Source: Ga0077548 sp035440445 (GTDB lineage Bacteria > Pseudomonadota > Alphaproteobacteria > Rhizobiales > Xanthobacteraceae). From it: a DNA stretch of 64,000 nt. Location of the stretch: contig DAORMJ010000003.1 of the NCBI GenBank assembly GCA_035440445.1, forward strand, positions 62,001-126,000, given 5' to 3'. Positions 1 to 5,981 of this stretch are shown in pieces (the first letter of the stretch is position 1; every line of letters starts with the position of its first letter). The notes beneath the pieces were generated by a model. It had not been told where the DNA came from, did no database searches, and saw only the letters and a program-made list of their open reading frames with translations. The position numbers and the translations under genes were made by a program.

Positions 1-62
1 CCAATCGGCCTGCCAGATGTTAATCTCGCGTCCTTCACACGGACGATCCCGGTCTAAAGTCC

Positions 63-104
63 CGCCCTGGCATGCACCCCCCCCCCCTCATGCCGGGGCG
101 TTTT
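63..104 (+). terminator. Rho-independent terminator with poly-C loop
   Basis: A 12-bp stem (63-74 with 89-100, one G-T wobble) is followed by TTTT. The 14-nt loop contains an unbroken run of 11 C at 77-87. It would end a plus-strand transcript entering from left of the window, because no gene is seen in 1-62. Bases 105-208 hold nothing I can support. Confidence 0.7.
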
Positions 105-208
105 CTATTGTGCTTCAAACCATTTTTTGTAGGGCGTGTTTTTCGCCATGTGCTGGTTTTAGTCGGGGGCTCCATCCGAGCACCACCGCTCTCCGCGCTC
201 GCCAAGTT

Positions 209-415
209 TCAGTTTGGCTTTGTGTACGCGCCTGCGAGCTTCCTTCTCAGCTCGCTATTCTTCGTTTGCATTGCATCACGTACTTCTCGGCGCGCGTTCA
301 TCAGTGCGCGCGTGAGAAGTGTTCGCTTCTCGACCGACAAAGACGGATCAGTCATTCGCCAGAGGCGACCGCGCACGACGAAATACCGGCCGTCTGGAGT
401 AATCGCGTAGCGCAC
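209..415 (-). CDS. small conserved rhizobial-type protein (68 aa)
   Basis: Short basic protein that opens with a compact beta-rich stretch (RYAITPDGRYFVVRGRLWR) and continues as a charged helix rich in Arg and Ala. I recall similar ~70-residue proteins of unknown function from rhizobial genomes, but this is memory, not a search. The start is GTG at 413-415. It shares one base with the TAG stop of the upstream minus-strand gene (TAGTG overlap), so the two are probably translationally coupled. No membrane segment or Cys cluster is visible. Function unknown. Confidence 0.6.
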   Translation of the reverse strand: MRYAITPDGRYFVVRGRLWRMTDPSLSVEKRTLLTRALMNARREVRDAMQTKNSELRRKLAGAYTKPN

Positions 416-576
416 TAGCCGGGATTTCCCGTTGAGTTGCTGTCTTTGCGGCTGGGCTCGGTGTATTCGCGCTGGCCAGCTTGCGTGTTTTTGTCTTCGC
501 CCGGACGAGGCTTCTTATCCTGCTTGCCAGACCAATTACCAGTCTCTCGCTCGGGCAGTCCCTTGTCATTCGGCAT
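415..576 (-). CDS. small hydrophilic protein (53 aa), stress-cluster type
   Basis: Highly charged, Pro/Gly/Gln-rich and probably disordered; it begins MPNDKGLPERETGNWSG. The reading frame stays open to 651, but ATG 574-576 is preferred because an AGGTGA ribosome-binding site lies about 6 bases upstream. It is the first gene of a two-gene minus-strand unit and overlaps the next gene by one base. Composition and location beside CsbD and YciE/F-like genes suggest a general stress role (inference). Function unknown. Confidence 0.6.
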   Translation of the reverse strand: MPNDKGLPERETGNWSGKQDKKPRPGEDKNTQAGQREYTEPSRKDSNSTGNPG

Positions 577-670
577 TTCTGTCACCTCAGACGCAAATAA
601 CCATTCGACGCATTGAAGTTCTCGAACAAGCGAACGGTTCCCGACTCTCACAAAAAAGTTTTCGTGAGGC

Positions 671-696
671 GGAACCGAGCAGCGCGAAAAGTCATT
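671..696 (+). promoter_or_regulatory. candidate sigma-EcfG promoter (one mismatch)
   Basis: GGAAC (671-675), 17 bases, then CATT (693-696). The alphaproteobacterial general-stress consensus is GGAAC-N16/17-CGTT. It sits 38 bases before the ATG of the Gln/Asn-rich protein gene at 735, and the downstream genes (CsbD, YciE/F family) are typical of that regulon. The single mismatch means this is only a candidate. Confidence 0.35.
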
Positions 697-734
697 TCTT
701 TAAACGAGGAATAATCCTCTGGGAGATGAAAACT

Positions 735-887
735 ATGGCGAACCAGAACAACCAAGGCGGACAGCAGGGCGGTCAGAACCAGGACGATCGTCAGAACCAG
801 CAGAACCAACAGGGCGGCAACCAGAACCAGCAGGGTCAGGGTAACCGCCAGAGCGATCAGAACGACCGGAACAACCAGCAGAAATAA
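735..887 (+). CDS. Gln/Asn-rich low-complexity protein (50 aa)
   Basis: After MA, the whole protein is built from N, Q, G, R and D in QNQ/QGG-like repeats, so it should be disordered and very hydrophilic. ATG 735 is chosen over the in-frame ATG at 726 because GGGAG (721-725) lies about 9 bases upstream of 735. A strong hairpin terminator follows directly (896-921), so it may be a one-gene transcript or a highly expressed first gene. No family function is known to me. A hydration or desiccation role would be speculation. Confidence 0.6.
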   Translation: MANQNNQGGQQGGQNQDDRQNQQNQQGGNQNQQGQGNRQSDQNDRNNQQK

Positions 888-895
888 CTCTAACG

Positions 896-921
896 GGCCC
901 CGGTTACCCCGGGGCCTTCTT
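896..921 (+). terminator. Rho-independent terminator
   Basis: Perfect 8-bp GC stem GGCCCCGG/CCGGGGCC (896-903 and 909-916) with a 5-nt loop, followed by TTCTT. It ends the Gln/Asn-rich protein transcript and lies only 16 bases before the next start codon at 937, so it may also attenuate expression of the downstream operon. Confidence 0.75.
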
Positions 922-936
922 CCAATGGGGCTTACT

Positions 937-1454
937 ATGGCGGCAAAGAAATCATCAAAGGTCTTGGAAGACCTGTTTCTCGAAACTCTCAAAGACATCT
1001 ACTACGCGGAAAAGAAACTGACGAAGGCGTTGCCAAAAATGGCGAAGGCCGCGCAGTCCGCTGACTTGAAGAAGGCGTACACCAAGCACGCAAAGGAAAC
1101 CGAGAACCAGGTGAAGCGCCTGGAGAAGGTCTTTGCGTTTATGGAAAAGAAGCCTGTTGGAAAAACTTGTCCTGCGATCAACGGCCTTGTCGAAGAAGGC
1201 AACGAGATCATGAAGGACTTCAAGGGCTCGCCAGCACATGACGCGGGACTTCTCGCATGCGCGCAAGCGGTCGAGCACTACGNNNNNNNNNNNNNNNACG
1301 TTACGGCACGCTTGTCGCTTGGGCTGAAGAGCTTGGCTGGGCTGACGTTGCAACACAGCTCTCAGCGACGCTCGCCGAAGAAAAGCAGACGGACAAAGAC
1401 CTCACGTCGCTTGCGGAAGCCGATGTGAACGAGCGCGCAGAACAAGCTGCTTAA
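937..1454 (+). CDS. YciE/YciF-type ferritin-like protein (DUF892), split by N run
   Basis: DUF892 proteins are four-helix ferritin-like stress proteins of about 165 residues. The N-terminal part (KVLEDLFLETLKDIYYAEKKL onward) and the C-terminal part (RYGTLVAWAEELGWADVATQL to the stop at 1454) both match the family, but they lie in different frames on either side of 15 Ns (1283-1297). The family motif EHYEIARYGTL predicts that only 7 (or 7+3k) bases are missing, so this is one intact gene with a wrongly sized gap, not a pseudogene. ATG 937 follows GGGG at 927-930; an in-frame ATG at 925 is the alternative. First gene of a five-gene run to 2839. Confidence 0.85.
1283..1297. other. assembly gap (15 Ns)
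   Basis: Fifteen undetermined bases inside the YciE/YciF-like gene. The flanking coding frames differ, so the true length is 1 mod 3; 7 bases would restore the expected Glu-Ile-Ala. Confidence 0.95.
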
Positions 1455-1468
1455 ATCAGGAGAGAACA

Positions 1469-1615
1469 ATGGCAGACGATAGCGGAGCGAGTGGATTGTT
1501 AGGCGTGCTCGTCGGAGCAATGCTCATCATCTTCATCGCATCAGCGTTTCTTATGTACAACGGAAACTTCTTTCCGCAGCAGCGGCCGACTTTCACCATT
1601 CAGCTGCCGAAATAA
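1469..1615 (+). CDS. small single-pass membrane protein (48 aa)
   Basis: MADDSGASG is followed by one hydrophobic helix (about residues 10-30, LLGVLVGAMLIIFIASAFLM) and a short polar tail ending QLPK. A clear ribosome-binding site (AGGAGAG, 1458-1464) precedes ATG 1469. It lies 14 bases after the YciE/F-like gene and is followed 15 bases later by another tiny membrane peptide, all preceded by near-identical GGAGA-AACA leaders. Function unknown; probably an inner-membrane peptide of the stress operon. Confidence 0.65.
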   Translation: MADDSGASGLLGVLVGAMLIIFIASAFLMYNGNFFPQQRPTFTIQLPK

Positions 1616-1630
1616 ATCAAGGAGAACACA

Positions 1631-1705
1631 ATGCACGGTGTCGTTTATCTAGTTGGTCTCATCGTCATCATCATGGCGATCCTTTCACTCGTTGGACTGC
1701 GCTGA
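1631..1705 (+). CDS. tiny hydrophobic peptide (24 aa)
   Basis: MHGVVYLVGLIVIIMAILSLVGLR: almost the whole peptide is one transmembrane helix closed by Arg. AAGGAGAACAC immediately before the ATG is a strong ribosome-binding site of the same type as its neighbours. It sits in an operon between a 48-aa membrane protein and the 298-aa membrane protein. It resembles the very short membrane peptides of stress operons, but its function is unknown. Confidence 0.55.
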   Translation: MHGVVYLVGLIVIIMAILSLVGLR

Positions 1706-1717
1706 GGAGAGTAACAA

Positions 1718-2614
1718 ATGGCAGTCGCAACAACAGGCGGAGTTGCCGTCAGGTATGTAGAATGGGGACCGATTATTGCGGGCGCTTTCGCCGCAGCCGC
1801 TATCTCATTCTTGCTTCTCACGTTCGGTAGCGCAATCGGGCTCAGTCTCGCTTCGCCGTGGCCGAACGCCGGCGCATCTGCCACGACCATTGGAGTAGTC
1901 GTGGCAATCTGGTCGATTCTCGTTCAGGTGAGCGGCTTTGCTTTCGGCGGCTATCTCGCTGGTCGCATGCGCTCTCGCTGGGCTGAATCGCAGAGCGAAG
2001 GAGATTTTCGTGACGGCGCACACGGATTTCTTGTGTGGGCGGTCGGTATTGTGTTTGGTGCGGGCATGCTGGCTCTCGGCGGCATCTCGGCCATCCAGAC
2101 AGGTGTGCAGTCTGCAGCCGTGATTGGTGCAGGTGCAACGGCGGGCGCAACCAATGCCGCTACGCGCATGCAGTTTAATACGGCCGACTATGCGACGGAC
2201 TTCTTGCTCCGGCCTGCTGCAAATCAAACGCCGGTGACAACGACGTCGACGACGCCGCAGCAGCAAACCGACATCCGACCGGAAATCAATCGCATCTTTT
2301 CGTCGGGTATTCGCGATCAGAGCATATCCGCTCGTGACCGCACATATCTGGCGCAGGTGGTGGCACAGCGTACTGGCTTACCAGAAGCAGACGCGCAGAA
2401 GCGGGTGGATGAAACCATTGCTGAAGCGCAGCGTTTGGAAGTGCAGGCGCGTGAAACGGCGGATAAGGCGCGCAAAGCAGCGATCCTTGCAGCGTTCTTG
2501 GCTGCAGCTTCGTTACTCGCGAGCATCATCGCCGCAGTCGCCAGCGCATCGCTTGGCGGAAAACATCGCGACCAGAATATCTACCCCCACTTCATGGGCC
2601 GGCGTTTCTGGTAA
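1718..2614 (+). CDS. integral membrane protein, stress operon (298 aa)
   Basis: The N-terminal half carries about three membrane helices (near residues 13-35, 50-85 and 105-145) rich in Gly and Ala. A Thr/Gln-rich polar linker follows (about 165-185), then a charged region resembling a coiled coil (about 205-250), and a last Ala-rich helix (about 250-275) before MGRRFW at the end. Rhizobial proteins of this kind are often annotated 'PhnA-like', without functional proof. GAGGAG precedes ATG 1718. Co-transcription with CsbD and the YciE/F-like gene suggests a membrane role in general stress (inference). Confidence 0.75.
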   Translation: MAVATTGGVAVRYVEWGPIIAGAFAAAAISFLLLTFGSAIGLSLASPWPNAGASATTIGVVVAIWSILVQVSGFAFGGYLAGRMRSRWAESQSEGDFRDGAHGFLVWAVGIVFGAGMLALGGISAIQTGVQSAAVIGAGATAGATNAATRMQFNTADYATDFLLRPAANQTPVTTTSTTPQQQTDIRPEINRIFSSGIRDQSISARDRTYLAQVVAQRTGLPEADAQKRVDETIAEAQRLEVQARETADKARKAAILAAFLAAASLLASIIAAVASASLGGKHRDQNIYPHFMGRRFW

Positions 2615-2635
2615 CTCAAATAGAGGAGAACGAAA

Positions 2636-2839
2636 ATGGATTGGAATCGCGTTGAAGGTAACTGGAAACAGGTCAAGGGTAAGGTCAAAGAGCAGTGGGG
2701 CAATCTCACTGACGACGACCTCGACAAGATCGAAGGCAAGCGCGACCAGCTCGAAGGAAAAATCCAGGAGCGCTACGGTCTCGCCAAAGATCAGGTGAAG
2801 AAGGACGTGGACGACTGGTACGGTCGCCAGACTTGGTAA
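2636..2839 (+). CDS. CsbD family stress protein (67 aa)
   Basis: Full-length CsbD: MDWNRVEGNWKQVKGKVKEQWG, then LTDDDLDKIEGKRDQLEGKIQERYG and a tail with Lys-Asp repeats and a terminal Trp. CsbD-like proteins are small, abundant and induced by general stress (sigma-B in Bacillus, the general stress response in alphaproteobacteria); their biochemical role is unknown. GAGGAG lies 8 bases upstream of the ATG. It is the last gene of the operon and is followed immediately by a strong terminator. Confidence 0.93.
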   Translation: MDWNRVEGNWKQVKGKVKEQWGNLTDDDLDKIEGKRDQLEGKIQERYGLAKDQVKKDVDDWYGRQTW

Positions 2840-2843
2840 TAAG

Positions 2844-2872
2844 AAAGCCCCGGATTTCTCCGGGGCTTTTTT
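2844..2872 (+). terminator. Rho-independent terminator after csbD-like gene
   Basis: Stem of 11 bp (AAAGCCCCGGA with its complement) around a 4-nt loop at 2855-2858, ending in a run of six T. It terminates the 937-2839 operon. Confidence 0.9.
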
Positions 2873-2943
2873 CTGGAACAAATTTTGAAATCTGGAATTG
2901 TACCGGCAAGTGACGACGCTCATCCCCCCAGCTCGTCAACACA

Positions 2944-2986
2944 GCCCTGATACGCTGCGCCCCCGCACGTATCGGGGCTTTTGTTT
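2944..2986 (+). terminator. second Rho-independent terminator
   Basis: An 11-bp stem (2944-2954 with 2968-2978, one G-T pair), then TTTTGTTT. No open frame lies between it and the preceding terminator at 2844-2872, so it either backs up that terminator or ends a short RNA arising in 2873-2943. Confidence 0.75.
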
Positions 2987-3022
2987 ATGTGAGCCGCAGG
3001 AACCGATGCGCCTGATTCGCTG

Positions 3023-3259
3023 TTGGCCAATGATTCATTGGGATATATCTTCGTGGCCTTCGAAAAATGGAAATATCGTAGCTACTCGATCACTGTCTCT
3101 CCGTATCGAGACGGGTGGAAGGCATTAGTCTGTCCGCCAAAGTGCGACTCGCCCCTGGATTGCTGCACAGTAGATAATGTTGAAAGCCTGGATGATCTCC
3201 GCCACGAAGCGGAGTGCGCAGTCGATAGGCTTATAAATGAGCGTAGAAAGCGCGCGTGA
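3023..3259 (+). CDS. hypothetical protein (78 aa) upstream of LigD phosphoesterase
   Basis: Codes for a soluble protein with four Cys (CPPKCDSPLDCC) in the middle and a charged helical C-terminus (LDDLRHEAECAVDRLINERRKRA). The frame opens at TTG 3023 after an upstream stop at 2990; TTG 3038 or GTG 3053 are possible starts, and no strong ribosome-binding site decides between them. It lies 12 bases before the phosphoesterase gene and probably shares its transcript. The Cys cluster could bind a metal, but I recognise no family. Confidence 0.5.
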   Translation: MANDSLGYIFVAFEKWKYRSYSITVSPYRDGWKALVCPPKCDSPLDCCTVDNVESLDDLRHEAECAVDRLINERRKRA

Positions 3260-3271
3260 ACAGAGGTCGCT

Positions 3272-3901
3272 GTGAAAGCCAAAAAGAAAAAAGCAGCGAA
3301 GAAACCCGATCGGGAAAGTAGGCTGTCTCGGTACAACGAGAAGCGCGATTTTACGAAAACAGCCGAGCCAAAAGGCAAAGGTGGCCGAGGTAAAGGCGAC
3401 TCATTCTACATTCAGAAGCATGACGCTACTCGCCTGCATTTCGACTTCCGACTTGAGCACAATGGAGTGTTGTTGAGCTGGGCAGTACCGAAGGGCCCAA
3501 GCCTTGCGCCGGCAGATAAGCGATTAGCTATCCGGACTGAAGATCATCCGCTGGAATACGGAGAGTTCGAGGGGACTATACCGAAGGGCCAATACGGCGG
3601 CGGTACGGTGATGCTGTGGGATCGCGGCGTGTGGGCTTCGCTTTCGGATGTAGACGTAGGGCTGCGCCGAGGCTCACTCAAGTTTCTTGTCAAGGGCGAG
3701 CGTGTCCTAGGTGGCTACGCGCTTGTTCGCATGCCGAAGAGACGCGGCGACAAAGGCGAGAACTGGCTACTCATTAAAGAGCGTGACGATTTCATAGATG
3801 AGGACGATGGTGAGAAGCTGGTGCGCGAGGAGCTGACCAGTATCATGACAAAAAGAACGATGGAGGAAATCGCTACCGGAAAAAAGGCGAAAAAACGCTA
3901 A
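3272..3901 (+). CDS. stand-alone LigD 3'-phosphoesterase domain protein (209 aa)
   Basis: Matches the N-terminal phosphoesterase (PE) module of bacterial LigD, which trims 3'-phosphate or ribonucleotide ends during non-homologous end joining. The catalytic and metal-binding residues known from Pseudomonas LigD are all present: His50, His56, Asp58 and Arg60 in KHDATRLHFDFR and His92 in EDHPLEYGEFEG, followed by IPKGQYGGGTV and a late ENWLLIKERDD. A Lys/Arg-rich N-terminal tail (1-42) precedes the domain. There is no ligase or polymerase domain in this chain; a separate ligase gene lies 1.1 kb downstream. GTG start. The stop overlaps the convergent 3898-4179 gene. Confidence 0.9.
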   Translation: MKAKKKKAAKKPDRESRLSRYNEKRDFTKTAEPKGKGGRGKGDSFYIQKHDATRLHFDFRLEHNGVLLSWAVPKGPSLAPADKRLAIRTEDHPLEYGEFEGTIPKGQYGGGTVMLWDRGVWASLSDVDVGLRRGSLKFLVKGERVLGGYALVRMPKRRGDKGENWLLIKERDDFIDEDDGEKLVREELTSIMTKRTMEEIATGKKAKKR

Positions 3902-4179
3902 CGTTTTCCCTTATTCGGAGAGCGATTAGTCGGTTTCAACGAAATTCCCTCTGCAGCGGTCTTGTAGCGAACGGATGCTTCACTACGTCCCAGTTTCAAA
4001 CCAATTACGCGCGTAGGAGTGTTTTGTTTCACCAACTGCTTGAGCAGTCGGAGGTCTTTATCTTCCCATCCGCGTTTCATATTGCGGAGATACTTTGGGT
4101 TTTTCTTCCGAGGGCCCTTCTTGCCGATCGGTGAGCCTGGATAATTCCAGTCGGGTGTTTTGCGCTTCTTCTTTGCCAT
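3898..4179 (-). CDS. small basic SANT/HTH-like DNA-binding protein (93 aa)
   Basis: The N-terminal 35 residues are very rich in Lys and Pro. Residues about 36-75 (WEDKDLRLLKQLVKQNTPTR, then VIGLKLGRSEASVRYKTAAE) read as a SANT/Myb-like or resolvase-type helix-turn-helix. Similar small proteins with the QNTPTRVIGLKLGR pattern occur widely in rhizobia (from memory). The start region carries a 14-base tandem duplication that includes ATGGCAAAGAAG (4168-4193); the downstream copy is the in-frame start. It converges on the phosphoesterase gene with a 4-base overlap. Probably a regulator or nucleoid-associated factor (inference). Confidence 0.7.
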   Translation of the reverse strand: MAKKKRKTPDWNYPGSPIGKKGPRKKNPKYLRNMKRGWEDKDLRLLKQLVKQNTPTRVIGLKLGRSEASVRYKTAAEGISLKPTNRSPNKGKR

Positions 4180-4194
4180 ATCTTCTTTGCCATA

Positions 4195-4356
4195 TCAGAA
4201 ATTCCGCTGCGGATTTGCTGGCTGGGAAACTGGTAAATCTGCGATCGGCGCACCTGAGGGGCTTAGCCCGCCGATAATCATGTAAATTGCGATGCAAACC
4301 ATAACGGCGAGGACGCCGAAGATCACACTCTTGCTAACGCCACTTTCCGTGCGCAT
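4195..4356 (-). CDS. small single-pass membrane protein (53 aa)
   Basis: MRTESGVSKS is followed by a hydrophobic helix (residues 11-29, VIFGVLAVMVCIAIYMIIG) and a Pro/Ser-rich tail. AAGGA lies 10 bases before the ATG at 4354-4356. It is positioned as the first gene of a minus-strand pair with the SANT-like protein, 15 bases apart. No family recognised; tail composition suggests a periplasmic C-terminus. Confidence 0.55.
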   Translation of the reverse strand: MRTESGVSKSVIFGVLAVMVCIAIYMIIGGLSPSGAPIADLPVSQPANPQRNF

Positions 4357-4455
4357 TTGATCCTATTCCTTCTTACGATTGGAAAGCCGCTATACTGTTA
4401 ATTGGTTCGCTAAAAGCTTTAACGGTTCAGTTTTTCTAACGCTGCGCCTCTTCAA

Positions 4456-4929
4456 TTATTTTCCTAGCAGGAGATCGAGGGCGGAATAGGCGCTCAATTC
4501 CCTAATTGTGTCGCGTTCCAAGTTTCCAAAATTAAAGCGCATCACAACAGTGTCGTTATTTGATGCGCCAGCCAGGTACACCAAACCGACTGGTTTGCCT
4601 TCTGCAGTGTCCGGCACGGCCACGCCTGTTATCGCAATACCAAAGTCAACGTTTGATTTGCTGCGAGCGCCTTCCGCCATTGCCTTCGCGCATTCGGGCG
4701 AAATCACACCATGCTCATCGAGAAGTGCCTTTTCGATACCAAGCGATCTCGCCTTCGCCTCTTTGGTGTAGGTGATGAAGCCTTGCTCTAGCGCGCCGCC
4801 GCACTTCGGTATCGAGGTAAGGACAGAACATAGAAGTCCGCCTGTGCAGAACTCAGCGACCGCCAGCTTCTTTTCAGCTTCGGTCAGGAGCTCGCAAACT
4901 TCTTCTGCGAGTTCGGCAATCTCAAGCAT
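4456..4929 (-). CDS. divergent CinA C-terminal domain (PncC-like) protein (157 aa)
   Basis: The length and fold pattern match the CinA C-terminal domain, which in PncC hydrolyses nicotinamide mononucleotide to the acid form plus ammonia. Visible motifs: AEFCTGG (25-31), GFITYTKEAKARSLGI (50-65), HGVISPECAKAMAEGAR, and FGIAITGVAVPDTAEGKPVG. Two positions differ from the usual family: Ser of AESCTGG is Phe27, and the usual GIAGP glycine/proline loop is GVAVPDTAE. Enzyme activity is therefore uncertain. The gene sits between the LigD phosphoesterase and ligase genes, transcribed the opposite way. DNA-repair association would be inference. Confidence 0.8.
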   Translation of the reverse strand: MLEIAELAEEVCELLTEAEKKLAVAEFCTGGLLCSVLTSIPKCGGALEQGFITYTKEAKARSLGIEKALLDEHGVISPECAKAMAEGARSKSNVDFGIAITGVAVPDTAEGKPVGLVYLAGASNNDTVVMRFNFGNLERDTIRELSAYSALDLLLGK

Positions 4930-4948
4930 GCATCCATCCGGCGCAGAA

Positions 4949-4973
4949 AACTCCCTGGATGAAACCAGGTTCC
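4949..4973 (-). promoter_or_regulatory. candidate sigma-EcfG promoter for CinA-like gene
   Basis: On the minus strand GGAAC (4969-4973), 16 bases, then AGTT (4949-4952): one mismatch from the GGAAC-N16/17-CGTT general-stress consensus, with the -10 element 19 bases before the start codon. Plausible given the neighbouring stress genes, but unproven. Confidence 0.35.
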
Positions 4974-5025
4974 GGGGAACTTAAATGCTCTCAAGGACTC
5001 GAATCTACACGAGTAGGAGTATCGA

Positions 5026-5979
5026 GTGCCAAAGCGTTCTATGACGCGGTTTAAGGCCCGCATGATCGAGGGGGCGCGGCCAGAGCCGCGAAATCCCGGA
5101 TTCGTAGAGCCAATGAAGCCAACATTGGTAGCTGAGCCCCCAACAGGAAGGAAATGGATCCACGAAATCAAGTTCGACGGGTATCGGACTCAGGCGCATT
5201 TCAGCGCTGCGGGCGTAAAAATCTTTACGAGCAATGGTAATGACATCACCGAACGCTTCGCTTCGATCGCGCGGGATGTTGGACGACTGCCGGCCGAGCG
5301 ATTGATCTTAGACGGTGAGGCAGTAGTTCAGGACGGGGAAGGACGGCCCAGCTTCGCCAAGATGCATTCGCGAGCGAAGAAAACGGCGGGCGAATATCTG
5401 ATCTATTACGTCTTCGATTGCCTCTACTTCGACGGCTTTGACCTCAGGGGGTCACCGCTCGTCGAACGCAAGAAAATCCTGAAGCAGCTCTTTGAAGAGG
5501 CGGGCAACACAGGCGCCATGTTCTATAGCGAGCACTTCGAGCAAGAAGGCGCGGAGATGTTTGCTCTCGCCGAAAGCAAAGGTCTCGAAGGTATTGTCTC
5601 GAAGCTCCCCGACTCTCGCTATCGCTCCGGCGTTTCCAAGAACTGGTTGAAGACGAGAGCCATTCAACGTGGCGAATTCCCTATTGTTGGATTTGTGCCA
5701 GCTCCCGCAGGACAGATTGCAGCTCTTTATCTCGGAGAACGAGAGGGGCGCACGATCAAGTATGCGGGCAAAGTAGGAACGGGGTTCTCTGCGGAGATGT
5801 CTCGCAAGTTAAGAGACAAACTTGAGAGCATTGCCTCTCGCAATTCGCCTCTTGGGCGCAATGCAAAGAAACCGAACGCGCGTTGGGTAGCGCCGATCTT
5901 AATTGCACGCGTCGAATATAAAGAGCGGCAGCCGAGTGGGACGCTTCGCCATCCATCATTCAAAGGGCTTAAGGAGTAG
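5026..5979 (+). CDS. stand-alone ATP-dependent DNA ligase, LigD ligase-domain type (317 aa)
   Basis: Contains the adenylation core: motif I EIKFDGYR with nucleophile Lys49, motif III LILDGEAVV, motif IV EGIVSKLPDSRYRSG, motif V SKNWLKTR, then an OB-fold region (YAGKVGTGFS). The size equals the ligase module of LigD, without fused phosphoesterase or polymerase modules. Motif Ia reads TSNGND where LigD ligases usually have an Arg before Asn-Gly. GTG start at 5026 with TAGGAG upstream. The stop lies inside the ribosome-binding site of the next gene (coupling). Likely seals breaks together with the 3272 phosphoesterase; no Ku gene is visible in the window. Confidence 0.9.
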   Translation: MPKRSMTRFKARMIEGARPEPRNPGFVEPMKPTLVAEPPTGRKWIHEIKFDGYRTQAHFSAAGVKIFTSNGNDITERFASIARDVGRLPAERLILDGEAVVQDGEGRPSFAKMHSRAKKTAGEYLIYYVFDCLYFDGFDLRGSPLVERKKILKQLFEEAGNTGAMFYSEHFEQEGAEMFALAESKGLEGIVSKLPDSRYRSGVSKNWLKTRAIQRGEFPIVGFVPAPAGQIAALYLGEREGRTIKYAGKVGTGFSAEMSRKLRDKLESIASRNSPLGRNAKKPNARWVAPILIARVEYKERQPSGTLRHPSFKGLKE

Positions 5980-5981
5980 CC

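Noticed and set aside
17..418. Plus-strand open frames in the first 420 bases
   Set aside because: Overlap a terminator and the better-supported small minus-strand gene; sequence is Arg/Ser/Cys-rich without any family features.
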